Source: Bacteroidales bacterium (GTDB lineage: Bacteria; Bacteroidota; Bacteroidia; Bacteroidales; WCHB1-69). Taken from it: a DNA stretch of 64,000 bases. A model generated the notes under the pieces. The model saw only the letters and a list, made by a program, of their open reading frames with translations, was not told where the DNA came from and did not search any database. The stretch covers positions 1-64,000 of the forward strand of contig JAEETJ010000014.1 of NCBI GenBank assembly GCA_016290295.1. The letters are read 5' to 3'. How positions within the stretch are numbered: the first letter of the stretch is position 1; every line of letters starts with the position of its first letter. Positions 7,410-15,740 of the stretch are shown here, in pieces. A program made the translations under genes and the position numbers.

Positions 7410-8945
7410 TTAAACACGTCGTTTATTGCGTGGGCGTTTGCCCAGAATTAATTGCTCTGCTGATTGCTGCCGCATTTTCTGCGCGGCGATGTACACGCCG
7501 CCCTCCACGCAGTCGGGGCCGTCGGCGGGGGCTTTGAGTTCAGGCGAGACCAGAAGGAACTGCTCCTTCAGCCGCTCCATGTGGGGGTTGCCCTTTTCGG
7601 CCTCGTTGAATATCAGGCGGCAGTTGCGGTTCAGCGGTTCCAGGTTGCCCTCGATACGGCTGAACTTGTCGGGCTTCTTGCGGGTGTCGGGCACCATGTT
7701 GAGCCAGTAGCCTTTCTCTTTGCCCTTGGCCGCGAAAAGCGGGATGAACACCTGCTCGTAGAAAGGATCCTGCAGGGTGTTGTTCTCCACGTAGTTGTAA
7801 AGCTGTGCGGTGGTGTGGCCGAAACTCTCGTTGACATCGTAGAACCAGTCAACAAACTCGGCATTGGTGGCGTGGTCGAGGCGGCAACGCAGGATGTAGA
7901 ACACGCCGTCGAGCATCCCCACGGCACACACGGACTTCATGGAACCGGCCTTGTTTTTGGAATTGGACGGCGAGGGGTCGCCATAGATGATGATGTGGCG
8001 GAAGCGGTTTGGATTGGGGACTTTACCCCAGGTGAGCTCCTTGAACACATCGCCTTCCGACAGAGGAGTGTTGAAGTATTCCTGCTTTGCCGACCGGGTG
8101 CTGATCTTGGAGAGGATAAAGTCGATGTCCTCCTCGCTGTTCTTGCTCCACGACGACTTGCCGTTTTTGTCGCGTATGTTGACGATGTCGAACTTGTCGG
8201 CGACCTCGCCGGCGCGGGCGATGCAGCAGTCCTTGGCGATGATGTTGCCGTTGAACAGGATCCTGGCGTCGCCGGAAACGGATATGGTGGGGATGAGCGC
8301 CTGTTCTATCCAGTCCCACTTCAGCTTGATACGGTCGGGATTGCGGCACTCCTCGTCGGTGTCGATATCGTCGATGAGGATGAAGTCGGGACGGGCGGCC
8401 TCATTACGGGTACCACGGGGTGACTGTCCGGCACCTAATGCCCGGAACGAGCATCCGCACTTGGCGATAAACTCACCGGCTTCCCAATGACCCGCCACCA
8501 CCTGGTCGCCATAGTCGTTGATAATGCGCAGGTTCTTCTCCAACTGCATCATAAACGGCAGCATCAGACGGCAGGCGTTGTCGTAGCTGTTGGACACCAT
8601 AAGGAAGTTACGGATTTTACCAGTGAGTGCCAGGTTCAACACCTCGAACATGGAACGGGCCGACTTGGCCAGCTCGCGGCTCCAGGCACGCACCTCGTAC
8701 CAGCGGCGGTGGGCAAACAATCTCTTTGTGGCCGCAATATGGAACGGAGCGGGTTCGGCGGTGCAGTATTTCGGGAAATAGTATTTGAACCATTCCTCCG
8801 GATTGGCTTCCAGATGAGCGATGCGTTGTTGCCGCTCAATCTCGCTCTCTGAGCTGTCAACTTCCACATCGGAAATGAACTGGCTGTAATATTCCTCCCA
8901 GTCCTTTAACAGCTGTTTGTCGGTAGGTTTTCGCAGTTTGGCCAT
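7410..8945 (-). CDS. terminase large subunit (Mu gp28-like)
   Basis: The product has 511 residues. The N-terminal ATPase shows an atypical Walker A near residues 88-97 (WSRELAKSAR, in place of GxxxxGKS), Walker B FILIDDID at 188-195, and coupling motif region LFNGNIIAKD. The C-terminal half carries the RNase H-like nuclease with IIIYGDPS, whose D would be a metal ligand. It powers DNA packaging into proheads and makes the terminal cut. It follows the small subunit by 2 bases. Confidence 0.9.
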   Translation of the reverse strand: MAKLRKPTDKQLLKDWEEYYSQFISDVEVDSSESEIERQQRIAHLEANPEEWFKYYFPKYCTAEPAPFHIAATKRLFAHRRWYEVRAWSRELAKSARSMFEVLNLALTGKIRNFLMVSNSYDNACRLMLPFMMQLEKNLRIINDYGDQVVAGHWEAGEFIAKCGCSFRALGAGQSPRGTRNEAARPDFILIDDIDTDEECRNPDRIKLKWDWIEQALIPTISVSGDARILFNGNIIAKDCCIARAGEVADKFDIVNIRDKNGKSSWSKNSEEDIDFILSKISTRSAKQEYFNTPLSEGDVFKELTWGKVPNPNRFRHIIIYGDPSPSNSKNKAGSMKSVCAVGMLDGVFYILRCRLDHATNAEFVDWFYDVNESFGHTTAQLYNYVENNTLQDPFYEQVFIPLFAAKGKEKGYWLNMVPDTRKKPDKFSRIEGNLEPLNRNCRLIFNEAEKGNPHMERLKEQFLLVSPELKAPADGPDCVEGGVYIAAQKMRQQSAEQLILGKRPRNKRRV

Positions 8946-8947
8946 GG

Positions 8948-9397
8948 TTACAGACAGGATTTGATGTAGGCGTTGAAGAGACGGGCCACCTCTTTGCTGG
9001 TATCGAAACCGGAGGTCTTGCGCACGAAGGAGAGGAACTCCTTACCTGTGGCCATCTTCTCAGCAATGTTGGTTTCTGTTTCAAGATTCTTGATAGCAGC
9101 TGTTATTTTCAGGATAGCATCCGCGTCCTTTGATCTGGCGAAGTCCTGACCCTCATCACGCCCCTCAATGGCGTCGTTGAGTTTGCGGAGCTGCTTATAC
9201 AGTCTTGCCAGCTGTTCCTCCTTGCCTACCAACAGCGAGGTCTGCAACTCCTCCCATTTGCCTTCCTTTACCCATTTGCACACGGTGACCTTGCTCACAC
9301 CCACTTTCTCGGCTATCTCGGCCTGAGTTATACTTGAATCGTTCAAGTATAACTGGCGGGCGTAGTCTTTCTTCTGTTCTCTTGTCAGTTCTGCCAT
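8948..9397 (-). CDS. terminase small subunit with N-terminal HTH
   Basis: The product has 149 residues. Residues about 8-50 form a homeodomain-like HTH (AEIAEKVGVSKVTVCKWVKEGKW), as in the DNA-recognition part of small terminases and Mu gp27-type proteins, followed by a long helical oligomerisation region. It would recognise packaging sites and load the large subunit, whose gene follows immediately. It is the first gene of the leftward operon, and its promoter lies at 9421-9428. Confidence 0.8.
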   Translation of the reverse strand: MAELTREQKKDYARQLYLNDSSITQAEIAEKVGVSKVTVCKWVKEGKWEELQTSLLVGKEEQLARLYKQLRKLNDAIEGRDEGQDFARSKDADAILKITAAIKNLETETNIAEKMATGKEFLSFVRKTSGFDTSKEVARLFNAYIKSCL

Positions 9398-9417
9398 AAT
9401 TCATTCTTGAAAAATCA

Positions 9418-9533
9418 CGGCAAAAATAGGAAGCAAACACAATGGAAACGGCAAATGTGGCAAAGAAGTATGTAGCTATATCATAAATACATACAAAATA
9501 AATTTATAACAAAAACAGGCCTTATTTTTGCCG
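9418..9533. promoter_or_regulatory. mirror-image divergent late promoters
   Basis: CGGCAAAAATAGG at 9418-9430 and CCTTATTTTTGCCG at 9520-9533 are inverted copies of one another. Each carries TATTTTTG on its own outgoing strand (9421-9428 minus, 9523-9530 plus). They face the small terminase gene (start 9397) and the protease gene (start 9553). The roughly 90 bases between are AT-rich and hold no gene. Shared sequence on both arms suggests joint control of packaging and head-tail operons. Confidence 0.65.
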
Positions 9534-9552
9534 CTGATTTTTGAGAAAAGAG

Positions 9553-10665
9553 ATGGCAAAACAGACAAAAACAGCAAAGAAAACGGAGAGTTGCGAGATA
9601 TACCTTTACGGTATCATCGGCAGGGGTCTTGATATTGACACCAATGACCTGATCCAGGCGATAGAGGCGAAACGAAGGGACGGCGTGCGCTCGTTCACTT
9701 TTTATGTGAACAGCGACGGCGGCGAAGTGGCGCAGGGGAGCGCCCTGTTCAATTATCTGGACCGGACGGATGTGGACATCACCTGGGTAGTGGACGGTAT
9801 AGCCGCCTCAATGATGGCCGTGCTGATCACCAACCCGAAGCATCATGTGAAAGCCGCCCGCCATGCCAAGTTCATGTATCACCGTGTATGCGGCTATGTG
9901 TATGGCAACAGCGATGAGACCCGTGCCGCCGCCGACATGATGGACAGCTTCGAGACCACACTTGTGGAGATGATGGCCGCCAGAACAGGACTGACTGTGG
10001 ATGAGACCCGCAAACGCTGGTTCGACGGCATTGACCACTGGCTAAGTGCGGAAGAAGCCGTGCAGGCGGGACTGTGTGATGAGATTGTGAATACCAATAT
10101 GAATATAAAGGCGTTGGAGAGCATTACGGACGCCCGCAGTGCCTTCAACTACTATAACAATCAAATTATTAACTTAAAACAGCAAAAAATGGACGAAAAA
10201 GCATTTGCCACTGCACTGAACATCAGCGAGACTTCCACGGAGGCCGAGATGCTCGACAGTTTGCGCGGTTTGGTGAACGAGCGTGAAACCTTACGCCAAC
10301 AGCTGCAAGCCGAGAGGGACAAAGTCTCCGGGCTTGAGAACCGCGTCAAGGAGTTCGAGAAATCCAAGGTGAAAAGCCTCATCGACTCTGCCGTGGCTGA
10401 CAAGCGCATCGGCGAGGATGACCGCGAAGCCTACACCAAACTGGCCGAGAAGGACTTTGAGAGTACCGAGAAGATCTTGAACAAGATGCAACCGGTGCAG
10501 AGAATCAAAAACAGCCTCCAGGAAGGCAACACGCCGAATGAGGAGGAAGGCTGGGACTGGGACAAATACCACCGTTCCGGCAAACTGGAAAACCTTAAAA
10601 AGAACAACCCAGGCCGCTATGCCGAGCTTTACAAAGCGAAGTTCGGTTGCGACCCCCAAAACTAA
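9553..10665 (+). CDS. ClpP-like prohead protease fused to scaffold
   Basis: The product has 370 residues from ATG 9553; a TTG 12 bases earlier is in frame, but the GAGAAAAGAG stretch before the ATG suits a ribosome site. Residues 15-190 are a ClpP-fold serine protease: Ser86 in DGIAASMMAV and His110 in MYHRV are the likely catalytic pair. After a linker, residues about 213-370 are charged and coiled-coil-rich, like phage scaffolds. An in-frame ATG at 10189 (MDEKAF) could start a scaffold-only protein of 158 residues, as in Mu I/Z. The enzyme cleaves scaffold during head maturation. Confidence 0.85.
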   Translation: MAKQTKTAKKTESCEIYLYGIIGRGLDIDTNDLIQAIEAKRRDGVRSFTFYVNSDGGEVAQGSALFNYLDRTDVDITWVVDGIAASMMAVLITNPKHHVKAARHAKFMYHRVCGYVYGNSDETRAAADMMDSFETTLVEMMAARTGLTVDETRKRWFDGIDHWLSAEEAVQAGLCDEIVNTNMNIKALESITDARSAFNYYNNQIINLKQQKMDEKAFATALNISETSTEAEMLDSLRGLVNERETLRQQLQAERDKVSGLENRVKEFEKSKVKSLIDSAVADKRIGEDDREAYTKLAEKDFESTEKILNKMQPVQRIKNSLQEGNTPNEEEGWDWDKYHRSGKLENLKKNNPGRYAELYKAKFGCDPQN

Positions 10666-10670
10666 GCACT

Positions 10671-11063
10671 ATGTTTGTAAACAAAGAAACCAATGCGAGC
10701 TACAATTTCATAGCTCCCAAAATTGAGAAGGACGCTGACAAGAAAGTGGAAGCGTATTTCCCCACCAGCGAAACTGTGACCCCTACCCTCAGCTCTAATG
10801 CCGCAACAGTGAAAGTAGAGCGCGACACCACCATTGTTGATCTGGGCACGCTTAGCGCAGCCGCAACCTTGACCCTCACTCCGGGTGACAACCTGAATAT
10901 CGGTGCCAAGGTGATTGTGAAAGCCACCAGCGACGGTACCGCACGCAATGTGACTGTGAAAAAAGACGCTGACACCACCGTTGATACCATCAGTGGAACA
11001 GCCAGCACCGCCAAGGCGAGACAGTATGTGTGGAGTGGCACGGCTTGGATCGCTATTGCCTAA
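10671..11063 (+). CDS. putative head decoration protein
   Basis: The product has 130 residues, rich in T, A and V, with predicted beta strands throughout and a C-terminus ending in a W-S-G-T-A-W-I-A-I-A strand. It lies between the protease/scaffold and the major capsid genes, the usual place of a decoration or head-stabilising protein (lambda D analogue). No family is recognised from sequence alone. The start at 10671 follows the previous stop by 5 bases. Confidence 0.55.
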   Translation: MFVNKETNASYNFIAPKIEKDADKKVEAYFPTSETVTPTLSSNAATVKVERDTTIVDLGTLSAAATLTLTPGDNLNIGAKVIVKATSDGTARNVTVKKDADTTVDTISGTASTAKARQYVWSGTAWIAIA

Positions 11064-11092
11064 CATAAGTCTAACATAAAATTCAAAGAAAC

Positions 11093-12214
11093 ATGAAAAA
11101 AGGATTGAGATTTATCATGAGTTTGTGCATGGCACTGTTGGTGTCGTGCTTTGTGGGGGCGGCAACCGTTCCCGCTTTGGGCGCCGCCACCTTTGTGGCC
11201 GCTAACTTTGTGCATGTTCCCGCCGGTTCCCTGGGAATGGCCGTCACTCCGGAAATCTGGACTGATTATATCATCGGGAACCTTTTCAAAAACAACGAGT
11301 TCCTTTTGCATTCTGTGGATGAGTCGCATTATGTGATTGGCGGTACTGTGGTACATATTCCGCAAGCCGGTTCACCCAGTGGTGTGGAACGCAACCGTGC
11401 CTCTTTGCCGGCTACTATCAAACGCAGAAAGGATGTGGATATCACTTACGCTCTGGATGAGTTCACCACCGATCCGCGTTTCATCCCGAATGCTGACACC
11501 GTTGAATTGAGCTATGACAAAATGGACAGCTGCATGACCGAGGATATGATGTATCTGCACCAGCTGACCGCCGAAGCCATGCTATACAACTGGAGACCCA
11601 CCTATTTCATCAAAGCCACCGGCACGAAGAACTCTAACAACACCATCCATGGTTCCAACCTGAGAACCGGTGTGACCGTTGCAGATTTTGCCAAGGCCAA
11701 GAGTGTGTTCAACAAATGGGGCATTCCCAAAGAAGACCGCTATGTGATTCTGAACACTGAGATGTTCGACCAGCTGTGCGCTGACATCCGTAGTTCTAAT
11801 AATGATAACCTGACCGCCGTTTATGACAATGTGACCGGCGACCTGCGCAAGCTCGAAGGCTTCAATATCATCCAGAGAGCCACCACGCTGATGGCCTCCA
11901 ATTCAACTCTCTCTGCCGTGAGCGGAACCAAGTACTTCAGATGGACATCTACCGACCTTACCTATAGTGTGGAAGATTATGTGGCCATTGAGGGAGGCGA
12001 CAAAAATGCCGGTACCACCGACTGCTGCTACGGTCTGTTCTGGCATCCGAGCTGTGTGGCCCGTGCAATGGGTTCCACCCAGATGTTTACCAACGAGGGC
12101 GATCCCACCTACTACGGTGACATATACAGTTTCCTGCAGAGATTGGGAGGTCGTGCCCGCAGAGCCGACGGCAAGGGTGTGTTGGGTATCATCCAGGAAT
12201 ATCATGCTTCCTAA
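11093..12214 (+). CDS. major capsid protein with hydrophobic N-terminus
   Basis: The product has 373 residues. The order protease/scaffold, small beta protein, then this large gene identifies it as the major head protein. Visible features are the N-terminal WTDYIIGNLFKNNEFL segment typical of Mu-type and related capsids, and a C-terminal region with FWHPSCVARAMG. Oddly, residues 1-31 look like a bacterial signal peptide: two basic residues, a hydrophobic core with LLVSC, and an Ala-rich end. Whether this is a removed propeptide, a targeting segment or a membrane anchor for assembly is unknown. The body of the capsid seems to begin near residue 32. Confidence 0.75.
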   Translation: MKKGLRFIMSLCMALLVSCFVGAATVPALGAATFVAANFVHVPAGSLGMAVTPEIWTDYIIGNLFKNNEFLLHSVDESHYVIGGTVVHIPQAGSPSGVERNRASLPATIKRRKDVDITYALDEFTTDPRFIPNADTVELSYDKMDSCMTEDMMYLHQLTAEAMLYNWRPTYFIKATGTKNSNNTIHGSNLRTGVTVADFAKAKSVFNKWGIPKEDRYVILNTEMFDQLCADIRSSNNDNLTAVYDNVTGDLRKLEGFNIIQRATTLMASNSTLSAVSGTKYFRWTSTDLTYSVEDYVAIEGGDKNAGTTDCCYGLFWHPSCVARAMGSTQMFTNEGDPTYYGDIYSFLQRLGGRARRADGKGVLGIIQEYHAS

Positions 12215-12236
12215 TAATCCATAATATAAATCCGCC

Positions 12237-12650
12237 ATGTCAACCCCCAGAGGCATACGCAACAACAACCCGCTGAACATCCGGCACAACGGCGAACGCT
12301 TCCTTGGCGAGGTGGTCCCCGGACGTGACCGGGCGTTCAAGACATTCTGTAGCATGGCCTACGGATACAGGGCCGCGTTTGTGATACTGGGAAGCTATCT
12401 TTCCAGGGGGCTGAACACGGTGGAGAAGATTATCCGGGCGTGGGCGCCTCCCACAGAGAACAACACAGAAAGCTATATAGCTACTGTGGCACAACGCAGT
12501 GGTGTGGGACGCAACAAGGTGCTCACGGCGGAATCCGGCAGCGAATATCGCAAGATAGTCGCTGCCATGTGCCACTGCGAGAACGGCGTTCCGGCCAACA
12601 TGGCCGATGTGGAGGCGGGGTTCAGAATGCAGTCAAAAATCAAGAATTAA
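12237..12650 (+). CDS. P5-like lysozyme/peptidoglycan hydrolase candidate
   Basis: The product has 137 residues. The start RGIRNNNPLNIR, then F-x-x-F-x-x-x-x-Y-G-Y-R-A and W-A-P-P-T-E-N-N-T-x-x-Y match the family often labelled structural protein P5 or lysozyme-like in Bacteroidota phages. It may cut peptidoglycan either in the virion or at lysis. It is followed by two small membrane proteins, together resembling a lysis cassette placed between head and tail genes. No signal peptide is seen. Confidence 0.65.
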   Translation: MSTPRGIRNNNPLNIRHNGERFLGEVVPGRDRAFKTFCSMAYGYRAAFVILGSYLSRGLNTVEKIIRAWAPPTENNTESYIATVAQRSGVGRNKVLTAESGSEYRKIVAAMCHCENGVPANMADVEAGFRMQSKIKN

Positions 12651-12659
12651 GAATTTAGA

Positions 12660-13079
12660 ATGGAGAGCTTTGGTGTTTACGGTATCATTTCCACGGTGCT
12701 GAACGTGTTGTTGAGCGGCGGTTTGCTTGCGACTTTGGTCACGCTGCGCAGCCTAAAAGAAAAAGCGAAGGAGGAAGCCAAGAAGGCCAAAGAAGAGACC
12801 AAGAGTGCCGCTCTTGGAAACATTGACGCGGCTGTGGATACCTGGAAGAAGATTGTGAACTCTCTGCAGGAACAGATAGACAAGTTGCTGGAGCAACGTA
12901 CATCTGATGCTGCCAAGATTGACAGCCTGTCCGAACAGGTGAAGCAGCAGAACCTCCGTATCGAGCAACTGCAGGAACAGGTCGCCTCGACGGAAATGAA
13001 GGTGAAGAGCGTGAACCGTTTGGAGAAGACCATAGCTAGATATGAGAAACTGATGGACGCAGCCGGAATAGAGTATTAA
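12660..13079 (+). CDS. membrane-anchored coiled-coil protein (holin or spanin-like)
   Basis: The product has 139 residues. A single hydrophobic segment (about residues 6-28) is followed by a K/E-rich region and a long coiled coil with regular Q and L heptads up to about residue 125. Such a layout is known for inner-membrane spanins (Rz type) and some holin-like phage proteins. It lies between the P5-like hydrolase and another single-span protein. The exact lysis role is inferred from position. Confidence 0.5.
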   Translation: MESFGVYGIISTVLNVLLSGGLLATLVTLRSLKEKAKEEAKKAKEETKSAALGNIDAAVDTWKKIVNSLQEQIDKLLEQRTSDAAKIDSLSEQVKQQNLRIEQLQEQVASTEMKVKSVNRLEKTIARYEKLMDAAGIEY

Positions 13080-13096
13080 CCGATTAACAACGGATA

Positions 13097-13402
13097 ATGA
13101 AGAAATGGTCATGGATATTGATAGCTGTTATGGCGGTGGTTACATCGCTGGCCGTAACTGTGGCATCCCTCGAGGGCAGCCACCGGCGGTCACTTGCCAG
13201 GCAGGTGAAAGAGCAGTCGGTGGTGATAGACAGTCTTCTGAAACGTGACCAGCCGCTGTTTGACGTTGACCTGTATGTGACCGACAAAAGCCGCAACACC
13301 ATCTACGGCAGATATAACCGGGGCACCATCAACATGCCGCAGGAGCGACGCTATATTCTGGAGGTGGACAGCGTGAATGTGATGACCTTGAAGAAGCATT
13401 AA
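13097..13402 (+). CDS. single-span membrane protein, possible spanin
   Basis: The product has 101 residues with one N-terminal membrane segment (about residues 5-24), a short charged helical region, and a C-terminal periplasmic part with predicted beta strands. It follows the coiled-coil membrane protein by 17 bases. The pair could be lysis proteins, but no family is recognised. Confidence 0.5.
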   Translation: MKKWSWILIAVMAVVTSLAVTVASLEGSHRRSLARQVKEQSVVIDSLLKRDQPLFDVDLYVTDKSRNTIYGRYNRGTINMPQERRYILEVDSVNVMTLKKH

Positions 13403-13414
13403 AACAGTATTGAA

Positions 13415-13561
13415 ATGGCAAAGAAACAAGAAGAGAATAACACATCGCCGCAGGAGAAATGGCCCGTTGTGAGAAATGGCAAGTTCGTGTGCAGCGATGG
13501 CCATGAGTTCACAGACGGCTATTTTGCCCGTGAGCATCAGAAACAACTAAACAAACAATAG
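13415..13561 (+). CDS. 48-residue phage protein
   Basis: This short frame runs from ATG 13415 to TAG 13559-13561, 12 bases after the previous stop and 1 base before the sheath gene, filling the gap exactly. The product is hydrophilic, with a Q-E-K-W-P-V-V-R-N-G-K-F segment and a lone Cys. Function is unknown. Its fit between two genes supports it being real. Confidence 0.55.
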   Translation: MAKKQEENNTSPQEKWPVVRNGKFVCSDGHEFTDGYFAREHQKQLNKQ

Positions 13562-13562
13562 T

Positions 13563-14807
13563 ATGGGAAATTTAAATGACATAAGATTCCAAAAGACCAA
13601 TGGCGGCATGGGCAGAAAAGCCGCCAGTGAAGACCCTGTCAGCGGTCTTGTTTTCGGTGGCTTCGGCGCCGATGTGCTGACCTTCGGGAGTGCCGACGGC
13701 AATCTGAAAGGCTTCGACACCATTGGTTCACCCGCCACGGCATACATCAAGAAGTTCCAGTATGTGGAACAACTTGCGGAAGCCGGCATCGTGTGGACTG
13801 AAAATGGCAACGGTTCCGGAACGGGTGGTGCACTGACAGCCGAAGAAACCGCCAAGAACGCGTTGTATTACCATATCAGCGAGTTCTTCCGCATGAACGA
13901 GGAAGGCACGCTGTATGTGATGATCAAAGCGGGAGCAACCGCTGTTGCAGCCGGTGATGTGACCGTATTGCAGGAATATGCCAATGGCGCCATGCGCCAG
14001 TGCGGCATCTTCAGTGGCACATTGATTGCAGTGGCCACTCTGCAGACCGAGCTGACTGCCCTTGAGAATAATCACATGCCAATGAGCGTGGTGGAAACCT
14101 ATAACGGATCATCGGTGACTATGGTGACATTGACAGGCACAAGCCTTGCATCTGCCGGAAAGTGCAACGTGTCGGTGCTGATTGGCTGTGACGGAGACGC
14201 TACATTGGCCTCCAACCTTGGCACATACGCCAACTACGGCTGCATCGGAGCCTGCATAGGCGTCATCAGCAAGGCCGCTGTGCATGAGTGCATCGCCTGG
14301 GTGCAGAAATTCAAGTTGGGACTGAAAGCCCCCGCTTTGTTCAACGGCAGTCTGATCAAGAATGTATCGGTCGCCAACCAGGAGCTTTTGAATGACAACC
14401 GCTACATCTTCGTGCGCACCCATGTGGGCGACGCCGACAACTATTTCAACGACAGCCACACCTGCGATGTAGCCACCAGCGACTATGCCAACATTGAGAA
14501 TGTGCGCACTATCGACAAAGCCTGCCGTGGCGTGCGCGCCAACCTGCTGCCGTACCTTGCGTCTCCCCTGAAGGTGGATGCAGAGACGGGCAAGCTGGAC
14601 GCTCCCATGGTGGCATTTCTGGAAACCACCGCCGGCAAGGCACTGGAAGATATGGAGAAGGCAGGCGAGCTGAGCGGCTACAAGGCCGAAATCGACCCCG
14701 AGCAGAATGTGCTGGCCACCTCCACCGTGGAAGTGGTCATCAAGAACGTGCCCATGGGCGTGATGCGCAAGATTAATGTGAAAATTGGATTCGCAACCAA
14801 ACTATAG
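13563..14807 (+). CDS. tail sheath protein (DUF2586)
   Basis: The product has 414 residues. The N-terminus with N-x-x-D-I-x-F, the long beta/alpha body, and the C-terminal region that ends with VEVVIKNVPMGVMRKINVKIGF match DUF2586, a contractile tail sheath family. The following gene is a small tube-like protein, the normal order sheath-tube. It contracts around the tube to drive DNA entry, so the phage is a myovirus. Confidence 0.85.
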   Translation: MGNLNDIRFQKTNGGMGRKAASEDPVSGLVFGGFGADVLTFGSADGNLKGFDTIGSPATAYIKKFQYVEQLAEAGIVWTENGNGSGTGGALTAEETAKNALYYHISEFFRMNEEGTLYVMIKAGATAVAAGDVTVLQEYANGAMRQCGIFSGTLIAVATLQTELTALENNHMPMSVVETYNGSSVTMVTLTGTSLASAGKCNVSVLIGCDGDATLASNLGTYANYGCIGACIGVISKAAVHECIAWVQKFKLGLKAPALFNGSLIKNVSVANQELLNDNRYIFVRTHVGDADNYFNDSHTCDVATSDYANIENVRTIDKACRGVRANLLPYLASPLKVDAETGKLDAPMVAFLETTAGKALEDMEKAGELSGYKAEIDPEQNVLATSTVEVVIKNVPMGVMRKINVKIGFATKL

Positions 14808-14819
14808 AAAGGAGACAAC

Positions 14820-15248
14820 ATGAACGGAATACCTTTAATCAACGGTGTTGAATACAGCTGGGGCGATATTGTCGCCACCATTGCGGGCATGGTTGCCACT
14901 GGCATAACCGGAATTGAATACAGCGATGAACAGGAAGTGACCGACAACTATGGTGCTGGACGTTATCCTGTGAGCCGCAGCAAAGGAAGAATCACCTGTA
15001 CAGGCAAAATCTCATTGTACATGTCAGAGGTGAAAGCGTTGGAGCGTATGGCTCCCAACGGTCGCCTGCAGGACATTCCCGCATTTCCCATTGTCGTGTC
15101 ATACGTTCCTACCGACGGTGCGAAGGTTGTGCATGACAAGCTGCATAATGTGCAGTTCAAAAACAACGGGCGTACCTGGAAGGAAGGCGACACCACCACA
15201 GTGGTTGACCTTGATTTGGTAATAAGCCATATCGACTGGGGTAAATAA
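14820..15248 (+). CDS. tail tube protein
   Basis: The product has 142 residues, placed directly after the sheath and before the tail chaperones, as tube genes are in myoviruses. The beta-rich pattern begins with an INGVEYSWGDI strand, with later strands around GRITCTGKISLY, and ends with a V-D-L-D-L-V-I strand. The size fits tube subunits (about 115-170 residues). It forms the inner tube through which DNA passes. Confidence 0.75.
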   Translation: MNGIPLINGVEYSWGDIVATIAGMVATGITGIEYSDEQEVTDNYGAGRYPVSRSKGRITCTGKISLYMSEVKALERMAPNGRLQDIPAFPIVVSYVPTDGAKVVHDKLHNVQFKNNGRTWKEGDTTTVVDLDLVISHIDWGK

Positions 15249-15267
15249 TCATTAAAAATCATCTGTC

Positions 15268-15525
15268 ATGAACAAAGAAATTGAAATACTGGTGAAAGAC
15301 GGCGATAAGGAATACTCTTGTAAGGTTCGCCGTCCCGATGTGGCCACGTTGAGCCGCGTGAACAAGCTGGGCAAGACCGACGAGGTACTTGCCGCCCAGG
15401 AAATGCTTAAAAGCTGTTGGGTATGCGGTGACGCTGAAATCCAGAATGACGCCTACCTGATGATGGCCGCGGTGGGCCAGATGGGAGAACTCAGCAAGGG
15501 AGTGACGGCTGAGTTAAAAAACTGA
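15268..15525 (+). CDS. tail assembly chaperone, short form
   Basis: The product has 85 residues, mainly helical, with a KVRRPDVATLSRVNKL segment typical of gpE/Mu gp41-type chaperones. It lies between tube and tape-measure genes. Its last sense codons TTA AAA AAC hold a slippery heptamer, and termination at 15523-15525 yields this short form. It is thought to coat the tape measure before tail assembly. Confidence 0.8.
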   Translation: MNKEIEILVKDGDKEYSCKVRRPDVATLSRVNKLGKTDEVLAAQEMLKSCWVCGDAEIQNDAYLMMAAVGQMGELSKGVTAELKN

Positions 15526-15740
15526 TAGAGGCATTCACCATCGGCTCCGGTGACGACGAATCGTCGGAGCTGATGAGGATGAGTGCCTTGATCAGGTCGA
15601 ACCTCGGTGCGGATCCGGAAAGGATGGACAGCCTGCAATTTGCCGAAGCCTATAGCCAGGCGATATGGTTGGAAGAGTTCAGAATGAGGAACCAAGCGGA
15701 AATGCTGGCCGCCATGTTCGGAGGAAAGAAGAAGAAATGA
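15268..15740 (+). CDS. tail assembly chaperone, -1 frameshift extended form
   Basis: A -1 slip on A AAA AAC (15516-15522) would join the short form to an open frame that has no good start of its own: from CTG at 15522 to the TGA at 15738-15740, 72 residues reading LIEAFTIGSGDDESSELMRM onward and ending in a Lys run. The two-product chaperone made by -1 frameshifting just before the tape-measure gene is a known feature of lambda (G-GT), P2 and Mu tails. The extension would bind the tape measure or tube subunits. Confidence 0.75.
15516..15522 (+). other. programmed -1 frameshift slippery heptamer
   Basis: AAAAAAC lies in the 0 frame as A AAA AAC, the canonical X XXY YYZ form, directly before the 0-frame TGA at 15523. 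The downstream 15530-15575 region contains GGTGACGACGAATCGTCGGAGC, which could form a small stimulating stem, although this was not folded. Confidence 0.75.

Noticed and set aside
7464..8423. 319-codon open frame on the plus strand
   Set aside because: It is the shadow of the large terminase, with valine- and glycine-rich sequence and no family pattern.
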